Below, in pieces: positions 22,501 through 34,188 of a DNA stretch of 64,000 nt (position 1 is its first letter; every line of letters starts with the position of its first letter). Location: the NCBI RefSeq assembly GCF_033568475.1, contig NC_133123.1, positions 3,782,001 to 3,846,000 of the forward strand, in the 5' to 3' direction. A program made the position numbers and the translations under genes. The stretch is from Henckelia pumila (taxonomy: Eukaryota > Streptophyta > Magnoliopsida > Lamiales > Gesneriaceae). A model generated the notes under the pieces. It was not told the origin of the DNA. It did no database searches and was given only the letters and a program-made list of their open reading frames with translations.

Positions 22501-24017
22501 GGGTCTGCGTCGCTTCCCCGAGGAAAGATAGCGAAAGCGAAAGCGAAACCCGACGTGGTCGGGTTTGGACAGACTTACATTGTGTTTTGGAAATGGGCCG
22601 GACTATCAGATAATTGGGTCAAAGTCACACTGTAAAAAATATTGGGCTCCCCACGAGGCGAAGTAAATTGCTATTTTATTCCTTCTCAGTATGATGTTGC
22701 ATTTGAAATGCATAGTGCTCTACTTGCTTTCAAATTCAGAATGACCTAATTATTTATTTTCACCGTTAAGAACAAATACTTAACTTTATAACAATCTTGT
22801 GATGTCAATTGGATATTGCGCTCCGTTAAAGTACTAACATTACATGTGATATTAGAGTTTAATCTAATAATACAAGTCTGTACAAGAATCTTTTATTCGT
22901 CTATATGTGCCTCACACTCACTCTGAACTTTCTGCGGATGGACATATGCAAAATTCCTTAAACTATAAGACACAACCAACGAAAGTATATATGTTGTTTT
23001 CGAGTTTTTCAGTATGGGACTTATGGCCTGATATATAGAGTATGCTGATATAAGTGCATGGTCCCTTTCAATTTCGATGAAGACGGCTAAAAAAATGGAG
23101 AGTTCGCAGATCTTTGACTCTTTGGTTGAATATTGCTACTGTCATCGTGTTGATTTATTTATTTATTTATAATTAAGCATTACCAAAATACGTACATCAG
23201 TCCCATGATCATGTAAATGAGTTTCATTGATTCATTTATTCCAAAATACATACATGCTATAGAAATATATATAACCAACAGGAAAGGCTATACTGGATGT
23301 CGAAAATGGATAGAAAAATAAAACGGTTGATAATTTTTGGTGATTTAAATATCGAAGTTGGGATTAATATAATATATGTTGTATGATGATCGTTAATATA
23401 TAATTATCGTTCATCATCTAATTTGTTGATTGGTAGAAATTTTCAGCCAATGATCGAGCTCCAGATTCCATGTCTTGAATCAAAGTACATGGAATCTCTT
23501 TCTTTTCTCGAGTGTCGTTCAGTAAAAAATTTGAACTTTTGAATTAAACAATGGAGGCGGCCATTGAAGAGGACTAAGATCCCGTTTGGATTTCATTTAT
23601 ATTTTTTAAAAAAGTGCTTTTTTAAGCTATAATTTTTGGCTTTTGAAAAAGCTCTAATTTGACTTTAAAAAGTGCTTTTTTAAGCACTTATTTGGCTATC
23701 CAAACACCTTATTAACTGAAAATCACTTTTTTTTTATTTTAAAAAAGTGCTTTTTTGGTCTGGATTTTGAAACTAAACGGGGGCTAACCTTAAGGTTTAG
23801 GCTTCGGAGCAGGGTTTGCGTCGCTTCCCTGAGGAAAGATAGCGAAAGCGAAACCCGGCATGGTCGGGTTTGGATAGGCTTACATTGTGTTTTGGAAATG
23901 GGCCGGACTATCAGATAATTGGGCCAAAGTCACACTCTAAGAAATATTGGGCTCCCCACGAGGCGAAGTAAATTGCTATTTTCACTCAATGGAAAAGACT
24001 AATAAATAATTGAGCGG
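22501..24017. repeat. Segmental duplication units C and D
   Basis: Positions 22545-22680, 22676-23064 and 23065-23577 are paralogous to 17750-17885, 15297-15698 and 17165-17700. After the MITE, 23788-24017 repeats the GGTCGGGTTTGG module for the fourth time. No genes are recognised. Confidence 0.75.
23578..23784. mobile_element. PIF/Harbinger-like (Tourist-type) MITE, 207 bp
   Basis: It begins GATCCCGTTTGGATTTC and its other end on the opposite strand reads GCCCCCGTTTAGTTTC. It is flanked by TAA (23575-23577 and 23785-23787). Paralogous copies at 17680 and 22470 read GAGGACTAACCTTAAGG without the insert. The inside has AAAAAAGTGCTTTTTTAAGC fold-back pieces and no coding. Confidence 0.82.
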
Positions 24018-24109
24018 CAAGTACAAAAATAAAATGCTGGTGCCAAAATCTATCATCGGGCCAACTCAAACATTTACTTCTCAATTGACAAATCCAATAG
24101 GCGTATGTT

Positions 24110-24112
<3 letters not shown>

Positions 24113-24159
<47 letters not shown>
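24113..24159. repeat. (TA)n microsatellite
   Basis: A TA dinucleotide run of about 47 bp. Confidence 0.97.
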
Positions 24160-24163
<4 letters not shown>

Positions 24164-24473
24164 GTATATATCTATACATGCTTGATCACAAATTCTTAAA
24201 CCTTTTTTCATAATTCTAGATTATGGTGGTCGGGCTTTCGACCTTTACAGCCTTCTGCATTTGTGTTGTTGAGATTGTTTCATTATTTTAAGCTTCTTTG
24301 GTTGTTGCAATCTTTCTTACACAAGCATTATATATATATCTATATATATAGTGATGTAACTATTACGTACTTTTGTGTTGTGAATTAGTGTTTGTTGTTT
24401 TATTTGTCCCTCATGATTGATTTTGATAATTGATATATTATACAGGAAAATAAAATTATCTCACTGAGATTTG

Positions 24474-25896
24474 ATGGCTAGACGAAGTACATGTTTCTTG
24501 AAATTTACCCCGGACTATGGTATTCTATTTCATATGAGAATTTACATTATATGTTGTTTACTTAGTTGCTGAATTGCACTAAAAATTTGTTGTGTTTGCT
24601 TTTACGTGCAGGCCATCTTGGAGAACCCACATTTATTAGTTTGAAAATGTATTATAATGGAACAATGAATGTGATGACTACATCCAAGGAATATGTTGGA
24701 GGGAGTATCGAGTATTTTGACTTTGTTGATAGCCAAAAAAATCCAGATGCTTCATTTGTGGGGATTTGCGGAAGAATTAGGCCTGAAAAACAAAGAAAGG
24801 ATTAGATTTTGGCATAATGATAGATATCTAGAGAATGAAGAAGATGTATTGGCCATCAAAAGGCACATCCCAACTAACTATGAAGTGGAAATTTATATAG
24901 AAGATTATAATGTAGAAACTAATGAAAGTGACACTATTTTTTATGTTAATATAGAAGCTGAAGATGATGATGAAAGTGGATCAGATTATGGTGACGATGA
25001 TGTGGAAGAAGAGGAGTTTTATGATAGTGGGTATGATTTTGAAGAAGATGATAGGATTTTCGATAGTCATGTTGATCATGATGTTGAAATGTTGGACAAT
25101 AGAGCGGCTATTGATTCTGGAGAAATTCCTAATAAGGTTTTAACTATTATGCAGAATGAAGAAGGTGATGCCAATTGCGTTGATATTGATGAATTGGTTA
25201 CTGGTGCTGATCTATGGCCTGAATGTGCATTGTCATCTCCATTACCACCGGAATACACAGAGAAAGTGGGCAGGCCTGCTAAATTGCGAAGGAGGGAAAG
25301 AGATGAACCGCCTAGTTTGAGCCGAACACATCTGCGTGGAGCAAGAAGAAATAACAAGTGCAAGAAGTGTGGAGAATTTGGACATAACAAAAGGATATGT
25401 AAAGCACCCAAGGAGATTGTGCATGAGCATCTCACACAACAAAGCCAAACAACATTTGTTGCTTCAGAACAAATTAAAAGGAAAAAATTGCAGGTACCTG
25501 CTTAAACTTGTTGATGCTACCATATGTATACTACTTATATAAATTTAATTTTCTTTATACAGGTGAGAAGGTCGGTTGCACAGGTTAGTATGCAAACTGG
25601 AGCTGCAAGTAGTTCGGCCACTATAGATGTAAGTTTAATAATATTATACATCTAATGCATACATACGTATACACATTACTATGATTTGTTTTTTGCATGT
25701 TATTCAGGCCACAAATATGAAAAAACATGTGCTTGTCAAAGGGGGAAAAAACTTTGTGACTGTTTCCAGACTCGGAGCAATCTTAAGAGATCAAAGAAAG
25801 CAGAGTCGTTTAGTTCCAGTCCATGGAGATGTGAGGGCTGTTTCGAAAACTAAATCAGCCTCAAGTGCTTCTGAAGCTTCCACTGTCAAGAATTGA
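24474..25896 (+). pseudogene. MULE (MURA-like) gene lacking the transposase core
   Basis: Four exons fit GT-AG splicing: 24474-24519, 24612-25493, 25563-25628 and 25708-25896. The N-terminal part has the MuDR-type fold signature (MYYNG, YVGGSIEYFDF, then an IRFWHND and VEIYIEDYN segment). A long Asp/Glu-rich stretch follows, then GRPAKLRRRERDEP and a CCHC zinc knuckle (CKKCGEFGHNKRIC). In full-length MULE transposases a DDE transposase domain and a SWIM finger lie between these parts; both are absent here. The frame is broken once by an extra G in the run 24760-24763. Splice sites are otherwise intact. It is probably an internally deleted transposon gene; a domesticated derivative is the alternative, weakened by the frameshift. 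Confidence 0.75.
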
Positions 25897-26774
25897 ACTT
25901 GGTTTCTTATGATCTTGACTAGATGTGGGGTAGTTATTTGTGTTATGAACCAAATATTTGGACTTCCAGACTTGGCTTTAGGAAAGTGTATGCATTTGTT
26001 TTTTTGCTGGAATATTTTTATCTTGGAGTTGATGTTACTGGAAAATTTATGTCTTGGTTGATGTTGTTGGTTCATGCAACAATTTTAAAAAAGTACCAGC
26101 TTTTTTTTGCTTGAACATGCTTCGTTTTCAATTTTGGTTCATGTTGTGCAATTCTGGTGGAGTTGATTTTATCATTCGACAAATGAACTTTTGTTCAAGC
26201 TTTTGAATTGAAATAGTGTATTTTTGATTAAAAAATATGTCATCTAATTATCTTGAGACTAAAATTGAGCTTTGGTTTGTGCATTATTATTTAATTACTT
26301 GTTTGCGTGGAATTGTATTTTACAGATTGGTTTTTGAATTCAACAAGTACGTTTCTTTTTTAATTTTCTTCCCTATATAGTCAATTCATGTTTGAATAAG
26401 CAGAGAATAAACCTTTTAACTTTAATAATAGGACAAAAATACATATGAAATAATAAGAATACGCTATAATATGCACTCAAAAATGTATATGAAATAATAA
26501 AATACACTATAATGTGCACTCACACGTATTATTCGACATAGCTCAATCGATTTATACTAGTATGTTTCAATATATGATCAGAGATTTGGTTCAAATGATC
26601 CTTTATTCACGTTACACCAATAAGTAAGACAAAAACAATTCCATACATATTTGGTTTTACTGATGTCATCCATGCACCAAACAATTAAAACAATTCCATG
26701 CTTGCGATGCTCAATGTGTTAATTCTTACTGGACATCTATCAGTTTAGCTAGTTTTTCAGATTTGTTGGATTGA
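25897..26774. other. AT-rich stretch between two transposon-type genes
   Basis: Contains the 3' flank of the MULE-derived gene and AT-rich DNA. I see no further gene or clear repeat. Confidence 0.4.
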
Positions 26775-27011
26775 CTAGAACTTGACTTGGCAATTGAACT
26801 TGGCAACGAAGTTGAGCTCGGAGATTTTTGGCAAACAAGGTGAAAGAAGCGCATTGTTCTCCATGTATGTATTAAATGCTGTCACAACTTCCTCTGTAGT
26901 TCGATACGACTTGTGCACAATACCGTCAAATTTGTAAGCTTGTGTATGCGTTTCTTCCCAACTATTATAATGTCAAGGGTTCCGTCGAACAAAAACAACA
27001 TATCTCTTGTC
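26775..27011 (-). pseudogene. Viroplasmin/RNase H1 N-terminal domain exon, broken
   Basis: On the minus strand an acceptor TTAATAG precedes an exon starting at 27011. It reads RYVVFVRRNP, then an in-frame TGA (26975-26973), then HYNSWEETHTQAYKF and HKSYRTTEEVVTAFNTYM, ending with TAG at 26777-26775. This WYVVF...GIYxSWEE...GxxYKxYxTxEEA..F layout is the small domain shared by RNase H1 N-termini and caulimovirus viroplasmin (PF01693), which binds RNA/DNA hybrids in RNase H1. In plants it also occurs in transposon-borne genes. Here it faces the MULE-derived gene (convergent). The nonsense codon and missing upstream exon mark it as a pseudogene. The tail is Ser/Lys-rich without known function. 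Confidence 0.65.
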
Positions 27012-28180
27012 CTATTAACAAAAATTTCAAAATCGTTTACTGTATAAAATAGAATGGGATAGAATAAAATCTTTGAATTTTAAAAAACCACGGACCTGTT
27101 TCAATTGATATCAGTGTAAAAAAATGTAAGAAGGCAAATAATAAATATACGATGGAGATTGATCACGAAGAAATCTGACCAAAAATTAATATACTTAACT
27201 GAATTCATGTAGAAATTATGATTTACAAAGCTCCTGGACCTCCCTTTTTTTTCATCTCATCCATGTCTTAGTCTAGTTGTTTGATCACACCAAGAAAGAC
27301 TAGTGGCTGGAAAAATCGTTTATTAGATGCAAGGAAAAATAAACTTTATTTACGAAGACATAATTTTTTTATTAGATATTCTAAAGATGACGACATTTTT
27401 TGTTATTAGATGCAAGAAAAAAAAAACTTTATTTTTGAGGCCCTCACCTAAACTGCATGCATCTTCTTCGTGCTCATCACCATCATTTTATTTTGTACTC
27501 AGAATTTTTCATAAACATATAAAATTTTTCCAATCCATTTCTCAAATCACTAAATCAACATATGCAATTTTGTGAAAATCAATCTCCCGAAATATGTGCA
27601 AGTCGATTCCAAAATCAAATATAAATAAAATTAACGAACTTACAGTGGTCGAACAAGGCCGATGTGTGCTCCCGACGCAGTTGAAACCTGCCGATGCATG
27701 CTCCCGACACGGTTGAAACCTATTATCAGCGATAGATTGACGTTGTGGAGGGAAAATGGGACGATTGGTACACTGGGATTTGGGAATTAGGGCTAAGGAT
27801 TCAATATCAGGCTTTTAATTGGGAATAGAAAACTCTCGTGAGATGCCCGTGAGTATTTCCGTTAACCAAAGGCTAGACAATTGACGGCAAGGATAGAGTG
27901 GAACACATAATAAATTGTGAAGGACAAAATTGGCCCCTGAAATATTAGAGGGACATAATCGGGACTAAATTGAAACAATTGAAATATTTTAATAAATTCT
28001 CCCAGAAATAAAAAAAAAATGTGAAAAAGTAACTTTCCAATATAGGTAGAAGGACGGTTATCTCAGTGAGAAGAAGCACTTAAAAATGGGTAGCTTGAAG
28101 CACAGCAATGGATTAGCAATTGTCGATTGATAGACTCGGAGAAGTGGTGATTATTCGAGAGACTGATCGGGAATCTAACA
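27012..28180. other. Non-coding region upstream of AP5Z1
   Basis: AT-rich to about 27630. Positions 27640-27720 hold a direct repeat of GATG(T/C)(A/G)TGCTCCCGAC pieces, and 27830-27990 resembles the end of a Mutator-like element (GGACAAAATTGGCCCC). I could not match it to a left end near 24 kb. The last ~150 bp should hold the promoter and 5' UTR of AP5Z1. Confidence 0.35.
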
Positions 28181-31100
28181 ATGGAAGAGAGAAACAGGGA
28201 ATGGGAATTTCATCTTCGATCGTTATCGTCGAGTGCCAGAGATTCCAACTACGCCACCGACCCGGCTTCCGATCCTTCGATCCTCAATTCCGTTGAGTTC
28301 CCTTCCTTATTGGACAAATAGGTATGTACGGTTGCCTGAGTGTACGTTATCTGTGGATTGATTGAAGTTTGTCTGAATTGCGTAGATCAGAAGGTTATAT
28401 GAGCTTTGTAAAAGTGAGAATTCAGAAGAGCTCATTGCTAGGGTTTACCCGCACTTGAACAAAATTTTTCAACGCTCCGTTGCATCCATTACCAAGACCC
28501 AAACCTCCAACGGCCTTCTTTTGTTGGTACTTTCTTTCCTTCTTGTTTTCGTTTGTTGTAGTATTTTATCATGCTGTCAACATTTGAGCACTTCATTAAT
28601 TCATATTGCTGACATCAAACTGGATAATCTAAATAGTTAGTTTCCTTGGAATATGTGTGGGAAAAGCATATGTAACTGAGAAATAAACTACTCCAGAGGC
28701 TACCTTTGACTCCATCTTCCAGTATAGAAACAAATGAAATCCAAATTATTAACAAAGCACAATGTTATGTCTTCTAGAATGGTAGAATATTGCTATCTGT
28801 TTTGAAATCATTGTTTTGTTGTGAAATAAGTACTGCTTTTCTTCCCATTTGATGATGAATCTGATTCATTTTAATCCAAATTGTTTGCTCATACTCTATG
28901 CTGTCATCCTTTGTCTTTCAGCTCATTCTTCAATTTTTCCTTGATTTTGGGGATGTCATTTTACACGATGCTGATCCTAGCCTTAGAACGTTTTTCCGCT
29001 CATGTTTGAGCCGGTAAGGAAACATTCACATCTACCTTCTGGTTTGTACTCCTCATTTTATCTGCTATAGTTTCAGGTCACATTTAGGTTTACATATAAT
29101 TAATATTGGTCGTCTCGTTGTTATGTTGATAAATATGTGTTGGTTGTCCGTTGTTCATGCTTGAGTTCCTAAAAAATTAGATGACCCAGTTTTTTTGTCA
29201 TATCAGTATTTAATTTCATGAATTTGTGATAGAATGCAGCATCATTTTGAACTGACAGCAGTCTTTCTCTTTACTTACTTTTGAACTTACCAAGCAACCG
29301 TAAATGGTGAATTTCAAAATCTTCTAAAATAACAGTGTGTTTAGAAACGTTCTTTCTTGGTTTTAGTTTGTTTACTTTTGTGGTGTATAGGTATCGGAGT
29401 TAATGCCAAAACAGTTATATCTCTTTTCCACAATGCATTTGTTAATGTCATCTTTTATCCAGTCCAATGGACCTGGATCTATCAAGTATCAATTTGATGG
29501 CCCTCATATACATGCCGATTTTGGATTATTCTTGTAGTGAATTTGCAGACCCTCTAGTTGCTGAAAAAACTCTTGAATTTTTGAACTCAAACAAGGGAAA
29601 GCTTCTAAAATCCTTTCCCACATTGCTTCCGCAGGTATATGCTTTGAGTATCATCGACGCATGTGGTTTGAGATAATTTGGTTGTTTGTCGCTGTAGTAA
29701 ATAGATGAGAGAATATAATTAATGGTGTGCAATAGATGACTGCGAGTCATATGATTAAATTCTCTCAAAACCTAGCAGTACTAGCTACGTCTCTCAACAA
29801 AAATCTTCTCCTCCTAAAACATTAACTCCTCCCTTTTTATGCTCATGCGTGCATTCTGCCTCTCTTATTTCTAGATATTTTGTATTTCCCTAGTTTTGTC
29901 CGGCCCAGTCCACTACCACCCCTTAGTAGGGGTGGGCGTTGGGTCGGGTTTGTCGGGTTCAGTTTTTCAGGTCTGGTAGCAGAAATACTACCCAAACCTA
30001 ACAATCATGCATGCTACACGAATTTCGGGTGCCTGCAAAATATCGGGTACCCTAAAATGATGGTTTTTAAACATGCAGAAAAAGTTGGAGTTCGACCTTG
30101 CACAAAAGACAGCCAAAACAATTATGAAAATTGATGCCTTTTTTAATTCTTTTCTTTTATTATCATTAATAACTAATAATAAAATATGAAACTTAATGAA
30201 TAAAAACTGAAAACATCTTTTTTTTAAAGAAAAGACCCTCACCCTACCCAAACTCGATCAGGTACCCAGAACGCTACTTGATACTAACCCAAAAAAATTA
30301 TCAGTTTCGCTTACTAACTGGAACCCGACATTTTTGAAAAATTACCCGACCTGATTGGGTCGGTCGGGTGCCCGTACCGGAATGCCCATCATATCCCTGG
30401 CCCTTAGCTCAAACCTGTAACAGAACGACTTTCAAGATTTACATTAGCGACAAAGTAATAACAAACTGAAAAGATTTTAGGTGCAGTATTTCTTTTTGTG
30501 TTGATAAGTGAACGACTTTCAAGATTTGTGTTAGGAACAACATAATGAATAACTGAAAGAATAGTGATTAAAGCACTACTTTCCTCTTTTCATGTCTCGC
30601 AGCATGATATAGTCAATTAATGTATTTTGTTAACATGCAGTATTTCCCATTAATGCTGAAGTTGATTGCATGGAATGGAGAGAAGTAAGTCTCCTCTTAC
30701 CACATTCTTCTTTGTTATCCACTGAATTTCAAGGTGGTGAGTGATGATTATTTATGAATATCACCCAAATAAATGCATTTTTCTGTCACCAAATAAATGC
30801 ATTTTCTGTCACCAAATAAATGCATTTTCTGTCACCACTGAGCTTGTCGCTTGTCTGTATCGATTGGTCTTTCAGCCCTGAATCTTTTTCTTTGTCATGC
30901 AGATTAGAAAAATTATTCTTAAGAGTTTTCAGTGGATTCATCTCTCCTGGATCCTTCATTCCCCTTTTCCCATCACTTATTGACTTACCTAGTAAGTTTG
31001 TTTATCTAGATTTTGTGACCACTATGATCTCTGGCTTGCATTATTTAGCACTCCGGAGCAAAAGGGTTTATCCCATGTAGTACCTGTGGTTCATTGGTGT

Positions 31101-34100
31101 TGAGAAAATGGTTTTCAAAGTCTCTATTTGAGTTGAACTTATAAAAGCTATTATTTGAATCTTATAATTTAGTTTCAGAAGTTATTGTTCCTTTTAGGCT
31201 TAAAGATAAAGTGTTTATAGTTGAAGTCCTAAGCTACAGTTTCATCAGGGAGTTATGTACATAATTTATGTTAGTGGGTTCCTTTACAAATTTCACACTC
31301 GGGTGGTTATGAAAAAAGTAAAATTAAGTCATTTTCTTTATTCTTCAGCCTCTTTGCCTTACACGATTAGGTATTCCGTATTTGTTAGATATACAGGTTC
31401 TTATTTGCACTCACAATTTTGCAAGAATTTGTCGAGTATGCAGCAACATCGGTAACCATTGTTTTGGTTGCAAGATTTGTCTGTTGTAAATTTCTTGCTC
31501 ATCATTCTGCACTGTGACATCTTTCTATATGTCTTGACTAGTACTGGTTGTGGCACTGGAAAAGGTTGAACGAAGTTCTGGGTCCCTTGTTGGAAGCAGC
31601 ATAGCTTCAATTCAAAAAAGCGCTGCACCTGAGGTCTGGACAGAACTTCTAGAAAACATACCAGCTAAATTTCTGCTCAATGAATAACTCTTGTTTGTTG
31701 TATACAGATGTTGCTTGCACTTATGGATGAAGCATATACAGGATCCATTGGAGATGGAGGTGCAGATTCTGAATCTGAAGATAGCACTCCTATGGCTGTT
31801 GATCCTATCTTTCTTGATCTCCTCAAGGATGAGAATGATGGCCTTTCTGTATGGTACTTTCTGTGTAATTTTAGGATAACCAAAGGATGAAAGTATTTAA
31901 TGTCATAATTAGACAGTGAACTATTATAGCTTTTCCTCTGGTTTGTTGCTTCAAATTTTGGTTAGCAACATCCAATCTAATAACCGCCTATATTTTTTCC
32001 ATGATTGTGCTATGCAAGTTAGAGGCCAATGTTTTGGCCAACTAATGTTTCACACACCTTTTATTCATTTTATTTATTGTGAGAGTATGTGACTGTAACT
32101 TTTTTTTATGATTTGTTTGCGCAAATGGTCTCCTGTTTCTCTAACTTGCCAAACAATTTGGTTTATTTTTCTCCATTGAAGTAATTATAGGTCCTTTCTA
32201 GATATGGATCACTTAAGCTATTAGTTTCTAGAAATTTTACTTATTGATAGTTATTGGATCTCTCCTGCAAATGAGTTCTGTTATTCTACCACTGAGTTGA
32301 ATTTTGTTTGGTTATAGTTTTCCTGGGTCAGGGTATCTAATGTTTCTTTGTCAATATGATGTTTCAGGAACGTCATTGGACCTCTCCTGCAATGGCTGCT
32401 GCTTTGCAGGCTGTAATTAATTCTCCGCAGTCTGATAGATTGAAAGAAGTACTTAAAATAGCTCCACGGCTTCTTGATTCCTATTTTGCTTCAGCTGATC
32501 ACGATGCCAATGAGTGTAGGTTTACTCCTTCGTGTATTCTGTATTTTCTTTTACTTGAAATGAGATTAAAATAACTCCATATGTGTGGCAATAAGTTATT
32601 CTGCCGGATTACGTTATTGATTCTGATTTATATCTGTGCCAGCTTTAATATGTGCTTTGATTCCTCTGCTTATGGCTAGATGCTCCTCATTATTTCCTGA
32701 CAAAATGTTCTCATATGAGGTAAGAAAGTTTCAAATGATCTATTATTTTTGTGTGCGTGGATGCAATCTCCTACTTAGAGGTTGTACTAATGTGAACAAT
32801 TATATTTTTTCACAAAACAACATTGTGACTTCTAGTTATTCAAATCACTCATTCACAACATATTGGCTCAATGCATTGTTAACCAGCAGAGGTTTTCTGA
32901 TTATGTGTCAGTGATGTTGAAATTGTCCTTTGCTTTATATGAAGCCACACGTATGCACCTGCAGGTTCAGCGGAGGCTTGTAGAATTCATGCTTGCTGCC
33001 TTTCACCGTGCTCCTCATTTCATTGCACTTCTGAAGGTATTTTTAGAGTTGTTCTTACTTCAAATTATCTGAACGTGGCATATGCATATTTTCACTTACA
33101 CTTTCTCTGAGAGGTTCTAACAGTGTCATACTTTTATGGCAACTCAAAATTGAAGAAATTCGTTTGAATTTGTATTGCAGAAACCAATTGTGAACAGGCT
33201 TGGAGAAGCTTATGACAATCCTGCAAAGGTCAGTTCAGACTGCGCTTGCACCTTTTTTCTCTAAATTAATGGTGATTGCTCGATAAATGATATTTTATTC
33301 AACAAAATTTATGAATATTGTGTAGACTGAGTTGGCACTACAACTTTGTTGGGCTATTGGGGAGCATGGAGGTGGTGGTGGAGCTCACAAAGATGCAGCT
33401 CGTGAACTTTTTGAGAGCTTGGAATTACTCCTGTACGAAAACCTTTCTTCAAGGTATATTATGGTTTCCAAGGTACTTCTCATCAATTGTCATTTTCAAT
33501 TACACACCGTTGATTTTCTTGTCTTTTGTTGTGTGTGTGTGTGAGAAAAGTCGTCTGGGATTAGGTGAAGCTTCCCACAGTTCTGGAAGTTCTGGTTTTA
33601 AAAAATCTTCTCAGTCGAGGCTCCTCTGTTTTGTGGTGACCGCAATAGCGAAACTTGCCACTTATCATCGTGAATTACTTCCAAGAGCTCGTGTGTCATT
33701 GGGAAAGGTCAGAGTAGTTGTACTCCACACATATACAGACTTACAAAACTTCCAAAGGCAGTTAACCTCTGGCTTATACTTTCGTGTGAAATTCGCAGGT
33801 TGCTCGCTCACGAATTTCTGATGCAAGGGTGTGGAAACGTGCGCAAGATTGTTTGAGTTTGATGAATGAACCTGCTGTGTGTATGTCTATTTTGGGACCT
33901 GTTCACCCTTCCAGTGAAGTCAAGCAGTATTCAGGTATCGTCAACTGGGACGAAGGCAGCACAAAAATGATTGCTCATATTCCGTTTTATATTTTAGGTG
34001 GCCAAGAAGGTACTCATTTCAATGCAAAATCTCATTACATGATTTGAATCTAAAACCAAAGCTTATGTCACATCTGTTCTTCTTTCCCCCTGTCCACTCC

Positions 34101-34188
34101 CAATTTTTTAAGTTATGAATTTCTTTTCCTTGTTGCAGGTCCTCCTTTCCATGATTTTTCTTTTGGAGAAATTATTCCAAGAAAGTAG
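28181..34188 (+). CDS. AP5Z1: AP-5 complex subunit zeta-1
   Basis: AP5Z1 (SPG48 in animals) is a subunit of the fifth adaptor-protein complex, which acts with SPG11/SPG15 in late-endosome to Golgi sorting; it is an alpha-solenoid protein. Sixteen exons join without a frame break: 28181-28291, 28386-28526, 28922-29013, 29538-29634, 30641-30684, 30903-30991, 31542-31633, 31708-31848, 32368-32515, 32643-32719, 32965-33036, 33181-33228, 33326-33453, 33551-33707, 33799-34009 and 34139-34188. The 565 residues are close to the Arabidopsis At3g15160 length. Recognised stretches include REWEFHLRSLSSSARDSN at the start, LMDEAYTGSIGDGG, ALQLCWAIGEHGGGG and KMIAHIPFYILGGQEGPPF near the end. The start is the first ATG and matches the family N-terminus. 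Intron 4 carries a hAT MITE. No lesions are seen. Confidence 0.93.
29927..30399. mobile_element. hAT-type MITE in intron 4 of AP5Z1 (473 bp)
   Basis: Ends TAGGGGTGGGCGTTGGG and, on the opposite strand, CAGGGATATGATGGGC. Flanked by an 8-bp duplication CCCCTTAG (29919-29926) / GCCCTTAG (30400-30407), seven of eight matching. It is rich in GGGTCGGG pieces at both ends and contains no transposase. Confidence 0.72.

Noticed and set aside
25076-25448. Minus-strand proteins opposite the MULE-derived gene
   Set aside because: Shadow frames of the acidic and zinc-knuckle exon.
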